NCBI GenBank assembly: GCA_963971575.1
Contig: OZ020612.1
Location: 64,602,869-64,666,868 of the forward strand
Direction: 5' to 3'
From: Liopterus haemorrhoidalis
Lineage: Eukaryota; Arthropoda; Insecta; Coleoptera; Dytiscidae
Length of the DNA stretch: 64,000 nucleotides
Shown in pieces: positions 1 through 10,175 of the stretch (position 1 is the stretch's first letter; every line of letters starts with the position of its first letter). A program made the position numbers and the translations under genes. Under the pieces are notes generated by a model. It saw only the letters and a program-made list of their open reading frames with translations, did no database searches and had not been told where the DNA came from.

Positions 1-124
1 CCTGCCGACTGATGACACTTTGAGAAACTCCTATCCGCTTGGCAACATCAACTTGCCTGAAGACAGCTTAGAGAAGTCCCACCGCACGATTCATCTCGTG
101 GGTAAATAAATGCTGTCGCTCCAT
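1..124 (-). pseudogene. Tc1-like transposase, N-terminal fragment (runs off left edge)
   Basis: Reading leftward from an ATG at 122-124, the frame gives a start MERQHLFTHEMNRAVGLL, then a stop (TAA, one change from CAA), then the helix-turn-helix stretch VAKRIGVSQSVISR. This is the DNA-binding N-terminus of a Tc1/mariner-superfamily transposase (paired-like HTH; 'GVSQSVISR' is the recognition helix region). The in-frame stop makes it a relic, and the rest lies beyond base 1, so the catalytic domain cannot be judged. Confidence 0.7.
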
Positions 125-1040
125 TATTAAAAAAGAATGCCACTATTTAAAAACACTGCAATTATTGATATAAACGATTTAAATCGAATTAAAATAAAAC
201 ATGTGATCAACCTACGGATCATGTACTGAATAAAATTTGTCAAATTTGTATTTGTTTTGTCTTGTTGGTTATTGTTTTTACTTGTTGTCCATAGCCAACT
301 ACTCATAATTGCCTACTTTAATTGAAATACAACATTAAATGTACAATAAGCAATATATTTTCATATTTTTTTCAATATCCCTAAATTTTTCCGATGTGTG
401 TACTTCACCCTTCCTACGTAAATAGCTATTATGGCACTTAGACCCTTTTTATTTAACATTCATCAATTTTTAAATTCAACAGTGCCTTTGAATAGTTCAC
501 AAAGTGTGAGTGGTGCGCTGTTATTGGCGCGAAATTCAATTCACATTAAAACATAAATGTAATGAGTTTAAGAACACCATAGATCATAATATCATAGTTG
601 TAACTGCGCGTCTTGTAAACTTACTAACTTAATTTCCATAAGTGGCCGATGATTTGTCGTAGTTTCAATCCTGTTTGGAAACTTAAACTAGACGCAAAAC
701 GCACACATGTTGACCAAAAGACATAAGTCCACTGTAGTGTAATAGTCAATGCGGTTTATGTGGTCACTTTACTTCGGTCAACTTGGACTTTGGGAAGGAA
801 GAGTTCAAGTTTGGAATAATCTAGGAACTGTTTGTCCGTTCGCATCCTTCAAAACCAACCCGCAAGAACAACCAACTTACAAGGGTTTAATACAGAGCCG
901 ACTCGTTAACCTTTATATTATAACTATTGCTAAGAAAGATAAACCAGTAAAACTAACTGAAATTTAGTTTTTCAAAACCAACCCTAGAAAAATCCAGTCG
1001 CATTTTTCGTGATTTTCTTTTCGGTCTACTTTTAAGAGAA
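125..1040. other. AT-rich stretch, nothing recognised
   Basis: No coding pattern, terminal repeats or RNA gene could be supported. Short open frames (such as 749-967) have no recognisable motif and look like chance. Confidence 0.6.
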
Positions 1041-1204
1041 GCACAATAGTATAGTTTTTATAAGTTTTTTATACAAAACTGGCAATCTGAAATAAAATAA
1101 GTAACTGTATACATTAAAATTTGCAGCGAACCAATCGTGACATATTTGCGCATAAGACGCGTCAAATTGTAGCTAAATATTTATTTTACACTTATGCTTC
1201 TAGC

Positions 1205-1252
<48 letters not shown>

Positions 1253-1812
1253 AAATAGATACCAGAGCGGAAGCCAAGGCTTGTGTTGCTCCAAATTGAA
1301 ATTAAATATTGTAAAGCTAAAACCAACTTCACTATTATGTTCCATTATGAAAATTACTTATAGTTATTGTGCTTGATGTTCTATTTTTGCCACCATATTG
1401 AATCTGCCGCGATTCTCAGTACAGGTGCTGCGGGTAAAAATGATTTAATTTTCGTGTTGAATATGTGCACCAAGTGGCGTTCCATTAGCAGCAAATATAC
1501 TTTTTATTACGAAATTTCTATTACGTCATATCGAAAAAGATGTCGAGGAATTATTTGAATATTGCTACACAAAACTATATAAATCTAATAGTTATTTGAA
1601 ACCCACAAATATATTTAAAAAATTACTGAAAATCGTCTGATATCTATTATTAAGTTATTGAGCGATAAAATTTATTCAACATTTTTTTCTACAATTAAAA
1701 ATATCCTATTAGATAGATAAAAATTCGCTGCAAATTTGCTATATAGAATGTTACTATTTTATTTTAGATTGCTAGTTTTGTATAAGACACTTACAACCTG
1801 TGGGGGTTAACA
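1040..1812. mobile_element. Inverted-repeat element Z, copy 1
   Basis: The sequence aligns along its length with 52261-53010. Both copies carry inverted ends: TTATACAAAACT near 1069 and its complement AGTTTTGTATAAG near 1773. Internal blocks are shared, for example TCCTATTAGATAGATAAAA near 1706 and 52902, and beyond the arms both copies end in a conserved GGGGGTTA. It encodes nothing I recognise. Copy 1 differs from copy 2 by an (ATT)n expansion at 1205-1250. Superfamily unknown; outer limits are approximate because no clear target duplication was found. Confidence 0.65.
1205..1250 (+). repeat. (ATT)n microsatellite
   Basis: An essentially pure run of about 15 ATT units inside element Z copy 1; absent at the same place in copy 2. 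Confidence 0.95.
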
Positions 1813-1854
1813 AATAATTTAATTATTGACAATAATTTTTTTGATACGAGTATA

Positions 1855-2077
1855 CAGGGCCGGAGGAACGCAGTCTGCAGGTAATGCAAGGCATTAGGGC
1901 GCTTAATGCCAGGGGACGCCAAGGTTAAAGTGAAGACCCTTTTTTTGTCTTCATTTGAAATTTAAAAGAAAGTGAGGACCTTTTCTTTTTAGGTCTTCAC
2001 TTGAAATTTTGCTCTGTCTAGGGGCGCTCCATTCAATCTTGCATAAGGGCGCCAAAGGGACCTTCGCCCCGGTCTTG
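1855..2077. mobile_element. hAT-type MITE with AAGTGAGGACC core
   Basis: The ends are CAGGGCCGG and the complement of CAAGACCGG. It is flanked by CGAGTATA (1847-1854) and CGAGAATA (2078-2085), an 8-bp target duplication with one mismatch, as expected for hAT. The interior (about 1930-2015) contains the inverted AAGTGAGGACC / GGTCTTCACTT unit that recurs in other MITEs of the window. No ORF. Confidence 0.65.
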
Positions 2078-2457
2078 CGAGAATATTTACTATAGCGCAA
2101 AACAATCACCCTAATTCTTGGCTAACAAATTGCAACGTAGTTTTTAAGTCAAACATTTTGGGTTTGTCTACTTTACAAGTAAACATTGCGTAGACAATGT
2201 AATCTATGTAGTCTATGTAGAATATAAGAGTGGGGTTGAAGAGTAGGGGTTACATTGCGAAATCGGATAATCTGATTGATTGAATACGATTTTTTTTTAA
2301 TGAATTAATTATATATAATTAAAATATTCGTCTTTGCAATCTGGCATTAAAGAAGTTAATATTTAATAAGATAATTGTATCTCAAATAAAATATTTTGTC
2401 CAATTATTATATTTATTTATTTATTTATCAGTAAATAAAGAAACAGGTACTATAGGC

Positions 2458-2560
2458 CAGCGGTTCTTAACCTTTTTGTACTCGGGACCCCCCAACTAGC
2501 CTAAACGAATAACACGAATGTCAAGGATAAATTGAAAATATATATCACGAGATAAAAAAA
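2458..2560 (+). mobile_element. hAT left-end fragment (Buster-like terminus)
   Basis: Begins CAGCGGTTCTTAACC, nearly the terminus of the hAT at 48278. The 8 bases before it, CTATAGGC, have the central TA seen in other hAT target sites here. No matching right end was found, so it is truncated and the right limit is a guess. Confidence 0.45.
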
Positions 2561-2865
2561 ATAAATTTGACCATGACAATTCCAAAAATTGAATCCCCAA
2601 GTCTCTATCTCTTCTCAATTTTAAGATAGAATTTTTTAAATATATTTGATATCAAATAATTTGATGGATTATCGTACATGCATATCTGTCTTAGACATCT
2701 AAATCTCTAACCCATCTATATAATTGTAATGCTTGAAGCCATCTTAGCAATAGTTCTAGTTCGTAACTGTCTGCCAATGCAGTTTGACATGCCCTGAGGG
2801 TTGGATGTGGATGCGATCGGATTAAAGTTATTGTGACTACTTATTGAAGTTAAAAGAAAACTCAC

Positions 2866-2947
2866 CTTGACCGCCGCGTAGCTGGATCCTTCATCACCAT
2901 CACCTCTGTGATTTCTCCGTATTTACTAAAATACTCGCGTAAACTCT
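2866..2947 (-). CDS. Rbp6: Internal exon of a Musashi/Rbp6-type RNA-binding protein (RRM middle)
   Basis: On the minus strand a pyrimidine-rich tract and TTCCAG acceptor precede 82 bases that end TCAAG before a GTGAG donor. The bases code, with two-base codon overhangs at each side, for [20 protein letters not shown] followed by PATRRSR. That is the part of an RNA-recognition motif from helix 1 through beta 2 up to the start of RNP1 (the next residues would be GFGF). The wording is closest to insect Rbp6/Musashi proteins, which bind mRNA and control translation, mainly in neural and stem cells (family knowledge). hnRNP-like proteins (Hrp48 type) are the alternative. The flanking exon with RNP2 should lie at higher coordinates and was not found; the following exon lies left of base 1. 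The reading frame is clean and the GC content is higher than that of its surroundings, as expected for selection. Confidence 0.8.
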
Positions 2948-3034
2948 CTGGAACAAATAAAAACAAAAACAATTAGTACAAATGCGAAATATATTGAAGT
3001 GTCGAAAATTTAACTCGCTTATACATAGGTGGTA

Positions 3035-3883
3035 GAGTGAATTCAAATTGTAAAGAGCCAGTCTATTGCCTTGCGCAGTAAACCAAAATTCGTCCAGACG
3101 AGTCCAACTGCATATTGGAGGGGTGTATTTAAGTGATATTCTGTTTCATAGACGCATCATAGACGTACGTCTAACGCTGTTGTATGACATTTGTTAGTGT
3201 GTGATAATTTCTTATAATTCAGAAGTTTCTAGCTGTTGATTAGAAATAACTTTTAAGAAAAGTTATTACTGTTTACTAATTGATTAATATTTAAGGTAAA
3301 TATAGTTTCTATAATAAATAAAAGTTAGGTTATATAACCACAATCTAATTTTTTCGTTTTTTGTTACATTATAGTTACTTATTGTTTCACGGAACATGGA
3401 AAGCGAACCATCCAAAACTTTTGGTAAGAAGGGAAAGGTGATTCACAGCCAGGATCGAATATGTTTATAATATTATTTTGATATATTATTTGTAATATTA
3501 TTTGGATTATTTTAATAAATTAAAGCAGGTTTTTTAAATTTTGTTCTATAATTTTCAATTAACCCAGGATTTTTCTCATAAACGTCCTAAGAAAATTATA
3601 CAGTAAGTATTATATTAATTAATAATATTAATTTAATATTATAAATATACATGTTAATTGTAATTATAAATATACATACATTAAATATAAAGTAAATAAT
3701 TTATGTTGAAATTATTTAAGTCATATACGACTTTTCATGAAGGTAAAATGTATTTTTTCTATAAAATAAATAGTGTCTCAATACGCCTTATAAATTTACA
3801 ATGCATAATTGCCACGCCAATGTATTGTCAAGGTTGCGCATGATGACGTCAGAGCAGTGGCTCTTTACATTTTGAAACATCTC
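3035..3883 (+). mobile_element. Non-autonomous Tc1/mariner-like element with TA duplication
   Basis: The ends match as inverted repeats (GAGTGAATTCAAATTGTAAA at the left; GAGATGTTTCAAAATGTAAA reading in from the right), and both continue AGAGCCA. TA occurs outside each end (3033-3034, 3884-3885). The interior is AT-rich except for a short start-codon frame at 3396-3470. The TA duplication places it in the Tc1/mariner group; the autonomous parent is not in the window. Confidence 0.7.
3396..3470 (+). pseudogene. Truncated transposase start peptide
   Basis: ATG at 3396 opens 24 codons, beginning MESEPSKTFGKKGKVIHSQ and ending at TAA. The 'GK.IHSQ' stretch resembles the N-terminus of a group of insect transposases that begin with a basic GKxLHSQxR motif. 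It sits centrally in the 3035-3883 element, so I infer a leftover of the parent transposase rather than a working small gene. Confidence 0.4.
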
Positions 3884-4125
3884 TAAAACGTCTCATCACC
3901 CTGTACAATTTCATCAGCCATGTTTCTCAAATAATTTTGTTTTAGCGGCATTTTAAATATTTCTTTGTATAATAATTACACAGCCCAACAAAATGAAATT
4001 TTTGTCTTGGAGCCGGAAAAGTAAGAACAGATTTTGGATATTTTTGATGGGCTGATTCCAAAAATACCTGGCTTTTTTTAGTAGCAGTTCTAGTTTTTGA
4101 GATACAGGCTAATTGATTTTAGTTT

Positions 4126-4858
4126 TTTTATCTAAAAATGGTAAACTTCCTCTTGGACAGCAAAGTGGATATAAAAAATATTCTTGTTTTTTACGTCTTT
4201 GGGACAGTAAAGCTAAGGATCAGCACTGGGTTACCAGAAATTGGCAGAAATGTCATGATTCAAGGAAACAAAACATAATCAACGAACCTTTGGTTGCGAG
4301 AGAGAAAATCATATTTCCATCTTTGCATCAACTTGGGGCTTATGAAGCAGTTTGTGGAGGTTTTAAATCGAGATGGACTTTGTTTTCGCTACTTGACACA
4401 TAAATTTCTTGGGATTAGCACAGAAAACTCCGGAATATTTGATAGTCCTCAGATAAAGCATTTTATTAAAAATCTACAATTTACCGCATCAATGAACGAG
4501 ATAGAATCTAATGCTTGGTGTTCATTTGTTCAAGTAGTACAAAATTTTCTTGGAAATCATAAAGCAGAGAATTACACAGAATTAGTGGAAAATATGCTTT
4601 CCAACTTTAATATTCTCGGTTGTAACATGAGCATAAAAGTTCACTACCTCCACAACCACTTAAATCGGTTTCCAAAAAACCTAGGTGATTTTAGTGAAGA
4701 ACAGGGAGAAAGATTCCATCAGGACATTAAAACTATGGAAGATCGATATCAAGGAAGATGGGATGACATGATGGCCGACTACTGTTAGAGTCTTCAGTGA
4801 GACTGTCCTGGTAAACTCCATGATAGAAAGTCGTATAAAAGAAAAATTTTCAATGATA
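4126..4858 (+). pseudogene. Decayed copy of a multicopy 'GLQxGYTK / EEQGERFHQDI' protein
   Basis: Two overlapping frames join at about 4320. The first has LGQQSGYKKYSCFLRLWDSK and NEPLVAREKIIFPSLH; the second has LGLMKQFVEVLNRDG, LGCNMSIKVHYLHNHLNRFP, EEQGERFHQDIK and MEDRYQGRWDDMMADYC. After a stop it continues SLQ-stop-DCPGKLHDRKSYKRK to about 4858. I recognise this as a protein repeated many times in arthropod genomes and thought to be transposon-derived, but I cannot name its superfamily or activity. The frameshift and two stops show it is dead. Confidence 0.7.
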
Positions 4859-4859
4859 A

Positions 4860-5728
4860 GTGATGAATATCGCTATGGATAAATAAGCATAAAAATTACA
4901 CTACTCTCTTTGATCTATTTACAAACAGATGTTTTGAAGGGACAAACCCATTGTTCAATACTTATGCGTTATGTTATGGAGTTATTATAAACCCGGAGTA
5001 AGCTGCGAGGATGCTGAACGGGAATAAAAGCACTCGAAAAATAACTTTTAAATCGTTTATGTTGGGGAAAAAGATTTTCAAAATAAAAAAACCTTTTATC
5101 CCTAAAATGTTATAATCATAACAAAATAGGATTGTAAACTACTGCTTAGCAATTTTTTAGTTGATTAAAATGTTAAGCGCTCAGCAACATCGACTAACAG
5201 GTTTTTTTTTCAGAATTCAAATTGAATTAATTGGTATACCGTATAAAATATAATTTATTAAAACTTTTTCATTATTAAATGAACATATTTTCAGCTTTTA
5301 TATAATTATTAATAAAACACAAAACAATATAAAAAGTTTATATCTCTTTATGATTTCACTGGTAAAGTTGTTTTTTATGTTATTAATAAACTAGTAGCTT
5401 CACACAGAAATTTAAATATGCATATTTTTAGTTAAAATTATAATATAAATTTTCTGTTACAAATATTGAAATTTAAATATTATTAATAAATTTTTACTTT
5501 GTAAAACAATATGAAATACTGTATTTAAAAATTAATATTTGTTCAAATTATATCATCTGGTTCAAAGGAGCGGGTATTTTGCATATGTATATATTTTTTT
5601 CAAAGTTGGTTCCATTTAAAAATTTAATAAATAAATCATTCGTTAAGCCTCGTTTATAATAGTTCTGCAACATAAATGTATCGTATGCATAAAGGTTGTA
5701 ACGGTTAGCATTAGCGGACATTTTTATA
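4860..5728. other. Very AT-rich stretch, nothing recognised
   Basis: Low-complexity A/T sequence without recognisable frames or matched inverted ends. Confidence 0.6.
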
Positions 5729-6012
5729 GCTTAGTCGGTGAAACAGCGCAGTTCGTCATTTTGCGTCAAAACTTCAATGACAAACTTAGTGGCGAAAATA
5801 TAACTAAATCGATTTTTATGTATGTGAATTATAGACTAATATTGCTCTTTACTCTTTTATTTTACTAAAACATACCATTTGAAGTCATATTTAGTTTGTG
5901 TTCGATAGTCATTTTGAAGATTTACAAATTTTAAAAGTGTTTATTTAATATAGGGATATTTGTATTGGTATCTTTACATTTATATATGTAAACAGTGTGT
6001 TCTGATGGTGCT
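5729..6012 (+). mobile_element. Element V, left-end fragment (copy 1)
   Basis: Starts AGCTTAGTCGGTGAAACAGC and runs parallel to 39235-39545 for about 280 bases, including GACTAATATTGCTCTTTACT. The full copy at 39235-40192 has a matching inverted right end; this one stops about 200 bases before the DD41D element. Confidence 0.65.
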
Positions 6013-6206
6013 TCACTATCAAAAGTTGAACAGGCGAATCTATGCATTGTTGTTGAGTTAGGCCTTTACTAAAATCGGAAAAAATCATCCAACGAAAACC
6101 TTCACGAGTAATATCAGTCAAATTTTACGAATATAGTAATGACACATTTCAATATTGTCATCTAGTTTTCGTTTTTAAAAACATAAAAGGTAACCCTCAT
6201 ATTATA

Positions 6207-7516
6207 CAAGGTGTCTCAAAAGAAATTTTATATTTAGTGGATCGATTAAAAAAAAAGTAAGCCGTATATAGAAAAAATGTTTATTAATTATTAAAATACA
6301 CTTTTTGGGGATTTATTTCTTAAAAATAATATCGTCTAAATGTAGACCCTCGCGTTCTCGGCACTCATTTAATCGAACAGTACAATTACTTATGACGTCT
6401 CGGCAGGTGGACTCAGGGATGGCTGCCATTTCGTGACGGATATTTTCTTTCAAATGCGCCAGTGAAGTCGGTTTATTGGCGTAAACTTTAGATTTAAGAT
6501 AACCCCATAGGAAAAAGTCCATAGGGGTTAAATCTGGACTGCGTGGAGGCCAATTTATGTCACCTCTCCGGGAGATCAATTTGCCTGAGAAAATTTCACG
6601 AACACGTGGCAGAGACATATTGGACGTGTGCGACGTTGCTCCGTCCTGTTGGAACCATGTTGTTTGGTTATAGCCAGGAAAGTTTTGCAGTTCAGGTACC
6701 AAGAAGTTGTCTAACATCTCCACATAACGCTCTGAATTCACTGTAACTGCACGCCCCCTTTCGTCTTCAAAAAAGTAAGGGCCGATAATTCCTCGCGCCG
6801 ACATCGCAGCCCATACGGTCACTTTAGGCGAATGTAGGGGTTTCTGATGTTTGCGTTTCGGATTCGTTGCACTCCAGTAGCGGCAGTTCTGCTTATTTAC
6901 GTGGCCATTCAGATGAAAATGAGCTTCATCCGAAAACAAAATGTTGGTAAACGTTGAAAATCGCTCAATCACCTGATTTACGAAATTAAGCCTCTGACTG
7001 GCACATTGGGGCTTTAATTCTTGCACCAATTGAATTTTGTAGAGGTGCAGCTTTAGGTCTTTGTGCATAATGCGATGTAATGATGATCTATGCACATTTA
7101 AAGCACTTGCGCGCTTCCGAATTGAAAGGTTCGGGTCGTCACGAACAGACTGATTAACATTCTCTACGTTTTCTACCGTTCTTGATGACCTAGGTCGCCC
7201 GGATTTTGATTTATCCAGCGTTGTACCAGTCTCTTCAAACTTTTTAACCCAATGTCGAATGAGAGGAATGCTTGGCGCATCAATTAAGTGGCGAAAACCT
7301 CGAATACTGCAGAATTTTCTACGCGCTACAGTCGCCGAATCACCGTTTTTGTAAAACTCTCGCACGCATAACGCGCGGTCTGCTCCCGAGAAACTCTCCA
7401 TAGCGACTTGATTCCCAAGAGCCAGGCTACCGATTGACATAACCCCCGCGCCCCTCGGATACGTTGCGTTCACGCAGTAAGCTAAATAAATATAAAATTT
7501 CTTTTGAGACACCTTG
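6207..7516 (-). mobile_element. DD41D Tc1/mariner-superfamily transposon, copy A (complete)
   Basis: A 1310-bp element with 30-bp identical inverted ends (starting CAAGGTGTCTCAAAAG) and TA on both sides (6205-6206, 7517-7518). It holds one uninterrupted transposase frame. It is the fullest of three copies in the window (others at 38359 and 58108), all in the same orientation. The structure is what an autonomous element needs. Confidence 0.95.
6313..7401 (-). CDS. DD41D transposase
   Basis: 362 residues from the ATG at 7399-7401 (MESFSGADRALC). The frame is open further upstream to 7524, but that part translates the inverted repeat (VSQKKFYIYLAYCV), so the start at 7401 is preferred. An N-terminal helix-turn-helix resembling DUF4817 (ALCVREFYKNGDSATVARRK) is followed by a second HTH (LNVHRSSLHRIM). 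The catalytic core then has D158 in FSDEAHFHLNG, D253 in QQDGATSHT and D295 in SPDLTPMDFFLWG. There are 41 residues between the last two, so this is DD41D rather than DD34E/D; DD41D spacing is known from rosa-type elements. All three acids are present and there is no stop, so the enzyme may be active. It would cut at the inverted ends and insert at TA. Confidence 0.92.
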   Translation of the reverse strand: MESFSGADRALCVREFYKNGDSATVARRKFCSIRGFRHLIDAPSIPLIRHWVKKFEETGTTLDKSKSGRPRSSRTVENVENVNQSVRDDPNLSIRKRASALNVHRSSLHRIMHKDLKLHLYKIQLVQELKPQCASQRLNFVNQVIERFSTFTNILFSDEAHFHLNGHVNKQNCRYWSATNPKRKHQKPLHSPKVTVWAAMSARGIIGPYFFEDERGRAVTVNSERYVEMLDNFLVPELQNFPGYNQTTWFQQDGATSHTSNMSLPRVREIFSGKLISRRGDINWPPRSPDLTPMDFFLWGYLKSKVYANKPTSLAHLKENIRHEMAAIPESTCRDVISNCTVRLNECREREGLHLDDIIFKK

Positions 7517-7518
7517 TA

Positions 7519-8524
7519 GATCATGTAGTATCAAGCAACTTTCAAATTTAAAGTCACGCCCTATCTCCAATAATAAAAAAAATGTGCATTGGGTAATATT
7601 ACTTTAACCACCTGTATATTATTGATAAAATATTAATGTATGTGTTTAGTCTCATTAATAAATATTTTAAGCAATTCTGTTCCTTATTTACTAATTTTTA
7701 ATGACTATATTCCTTAATGAGCATTATCAGGGTAAGCCATCTTAATACGTAGTGACGTGTTTTTACAATTGGCGTTTCACATTTTTTCTGGAGTTTTTAG
7801 TTATTTTTAAGTGGTGAAAGTGTAGAGACTACATGAAAAGTTGTGTCACAGTTTAGCCTTTGATGTTTGGACTCCATGGAGACGAAAATTGGAGCAATTG
7901 GAAAGGTATTTGTAGAAATTTTTGTTAATTTTATAATGCAAGTCATTGTTATGTAGAATGTGCTTGTATGTACAATATGGAAGCACATATATACATACAC
8001 ACAAGAAATATCTAGACATGGCTCTGCTAAATATATATGTATGTGAACTAGTAAAATGTTAAAAAATAGTTTCGTGTAAAATAAAATAAAGGAGTAATGG
8101 GAGGTGCATGAATTTTGGCTGCAGTGAAGAGGGAGTGCCGAATTTAAAACGAATGACGCAAAAGAGAGAAAATACCGATTCAGATACCATCCCACTTGAC
8201 TCTAGGAACTAGGTTTCTATAGTGTGAAACATACAAATGAAAAATAAAATTTGTGTGAACCAATTAGTAATATATCTTCCACCAAAAGTGTGTGCCAAAA
8301 TATTAATTCGTAGATAAATCAGATTGGCGCAACCTATTCCACGGTGACCTCACAATTCATCATATAGCTTCAGAATATTTTTATAATGTCCTAATTTTTC
8401 CTTTGGCACAAATTACAAAGCGTCTAAAATCATAATTAATGAAAAATGAGTAAATCTAGTTTTGTTACACAAGTTTTTTGTTAAAAAATGAAAACGACAA
8501 TGAATTTTTTAATATTCTCTACAC
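7519..8524. other. Unassigned stretch
   Basis: A 132-codon minus frame at 7797-8195 has no domain I recognise and an AT-driven, cysteine-rich composition; I do not call it a gene. Nothing else stands out. Confidence 0.5.
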
Positions 8525-8733
8525 CAGCGTTTCTCAACCGGGGGCCCGTGAAAGCTTCGTGGGGGGGCCGCGAAGTAATACAAGATCAAAACATGTAAAT
8601 ATAATAGAAATGCTCTCAATCTTGAAAGATATAAATTTTACCCATATTTATAAATATCTTAATTAATAATTCATAAAAATATACCTTTAATAACATGAAT
8701 ATGATAAATATTTTATTTAATATTACATCTAAC

Positions 8734-8969
8734 GGTGTCAGGACAGAATTACACTGGACAAAATTACACGGGACAAAATTACACAGAAGAAAATTTTCGT
8801 ATGTGTAAATTAAAGTAAATTAAATGTGTAATTTTGTCTTAGTGTAATTTTCGTATGTGTAATTTCGTCCTTGTGTCATTTCTTCCCTGTGTAATTCTGT
8901 CTATGTGTAATTTCTTCTGTGTAATTTTGTCCCGTGTAATTTTGTCCAGTGAAATTTCGTCATGTAACC
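8734..8969. mobile_element. Foldback element built of GTGTAATTTTGTCC repeats
   Basis: 236 bp bounded by a perfect 8-bp direct repeat CATCTAAC (8726-8733 and 8970-8977). The arms are inverted copies: the left arm reads CACTGGACAAAATTACAC, GGGACAAAATTACAC, AGAAGAAA, and the right arm is its exact complement over more than 40 bases. The right half is also a tandem series of about eight GTGTAATTTyGTCy units of roughly 16-20 bp. It has no ORF. It sits inside the hAT copy at 8525, so it inserted later. Confidence 0.85.
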
Positions 8970-9007
8970 CATCTAACATACTTATTTTTACAATTAATTT
9001 AAACTAC

Positions 9008-9170
9008 AGGCTATTCCAAACGTTTAAGCGGAACTAAATAGAATTTTAATATTCTTAAGTTATCGTTAGCTAACTTTATAATGTGTAAAGTGGGCTAGTT
9101 TTGCTAATCAAAATGATCAAAAGCTTCTTTCAATCGATAAAAATTACTATATTTGAAAATATAGTTCCGT
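9008..9170 (+). mobile_element. Element X, left-end fragment
   Basis: Starts AGGCTATTCCAAACGTTTAA then GCGGAACTA, the terminus of the complete element X at 14627. The sequence on both sides belongs to the 8525 hAT copy, so it is an internal insertion or a remnant. The right limit is estimated. Confidence 0.5.
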
Positions 9171-9584
9171 TTCAATCAAAGAAACAAACTATAAGTAAAC
9201 TATATCAAGGTCAAATAAAGTATATGTGTCGGTTGAAACGTTTCTTTGACAATAGTTCGCGTTGGCGGTTCTTCAAGTACTTTCAAGTATGTACGACTTG
9301 AAAGTGGTTTTTTTTATTATATTTTTTTATTATGCTCTGACCTACAGATAACTCAAAAGTAAGGATGCGAAAGTGTTTAAATCAAAATGGAATTCACTTT
9401 GAACACTTGTAAATAAAAATACTTTAATTTCAAGTCGGTATAGGGAATATAAACATCATATAAAGATATCAATTCTTTTTGTCAACTGTAAAATATATTA
9501 AAAAAATGTTTAGGTAAAAGTTGTTGCGAAAGAATTCTAAATCATCCTTGATATCGTGTACTTCCGGTTTTTTACGGAAAATTT

Positions 9585-9830
9585 CAATTCTGTAAACAAT
9601 TACTGTGTAGTAACGTTACTACAAGATAAAATATAATAAAAAGTATAATGGCTTTCATTCATGATAGTAACTGACCTTGCTCATAGAAACATATTTAGTT
9701 ACTATGATCATTGTAACTAAATTTGTCACTATGAGCAAGGTCAGTTACTCACATGAATGAAAGTCATTATACTTTTTATAATATTTTATCTTGTAGTAAC
9801 GTTACTACACAGTAAATTTTTACAGAATTG
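9585..9830. mobile_element. Palindromic MITE, copy 1
   Basis: 246 bp in which the left half is nearly the complement of the right half: CAATTCTGTAAA, then GTAGTAACGTTACTAC, GTATAATGGCTTTCATTC and GTAACTGACCTTGCTCATAG, mirrored to CAGAATTG. The centre is TATGATCATTGTAA. It would fold into one long hairpin. A shorter copy is at 47359-47506. No ORF; target duplication not resolved. Confidence 0.85.
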
Positions 9831-9964
9831 ATCTGAATATCAAATTGGTTCGCCAAATTTTGTACAAGTAACTTTAAAAAAAAAACTAGCTCATCGATCA
9901 CAGCAGAAATATACTGCAACCAACTGGACGAAAACTTAAAGAATAACTAGATTCCGGAGAAAAT

Positions 9965-10175
9965 TATGGATTATTTGCCGTAAAAGTCTGACTATTTGCC
10001 GCCTTTATTGCCACTTAGCCTAACAATTTCCTCCTTAATCAAAACTAGAGACCGGAAAATATTAGGCCGGGTGAAATAGTGGCGATAGAGACGTTTGATT
10101 ATTTGCAGCAAACATTTGATAATTTTCTCTTATTGCCACTTAACCTAACAAATTCCATTTCTTAATCATAACTAA
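9965..10175 (+). repeat. Imperfect tandem duplication (TATTGCCACTTAGCCTAACA)
   Basis: About 80 bases beginning ATGGATTATTTGC and containing TATTGCCACTTAGCCTAACA, then TCCTTAATCAAAACTAG, recur about 130 bases downstream with small changes (TATTGCCACTTAACCTAACA, TCTTAATCATAACTA). No coding signal. Confidence 0.6.

Larger units (their letters stand above)
8525..9584 (+). mobile_element. hAT element of the 22158 family, interrupted
   Basis: Begins CAGCGTTTCTCAACCGG, as the complete copy at 22158 does, after CTCTACAC (central TA). It shares internal blocks with 22158-23194, for example TTCGCGTTGG and GCGAAAGTGTTTAAATCAAA. It is split by a foldback element (8734-8969) and a fragment of element X (from 9008), and its right part ends where the palindromic MITE begins at 9585. 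The right terminus is missing. Confidence 0.6.

Noticed and set aside
6543..6746. Plus-strand frames inside the DD41D copies (also 38694-38897)
   Set aside because: Shadows opposite the transposase frame; no domain.
7402..7524. Upstream 41-codon extension of the DD41D transposase
   Set aside because: It translates the terminal inverted repeat and a segment missing from copy C; the start at 7401 fits better.
7797..8195. 132-codon minus-strand ORF as a gene
   Set aside because: No domain, composition follows local AT content, no splice or promoter context.
9965..10175. CRISPR-like repeats
   Set aside because: Only two imperfect copies of a long block in eukaryotic DNA.
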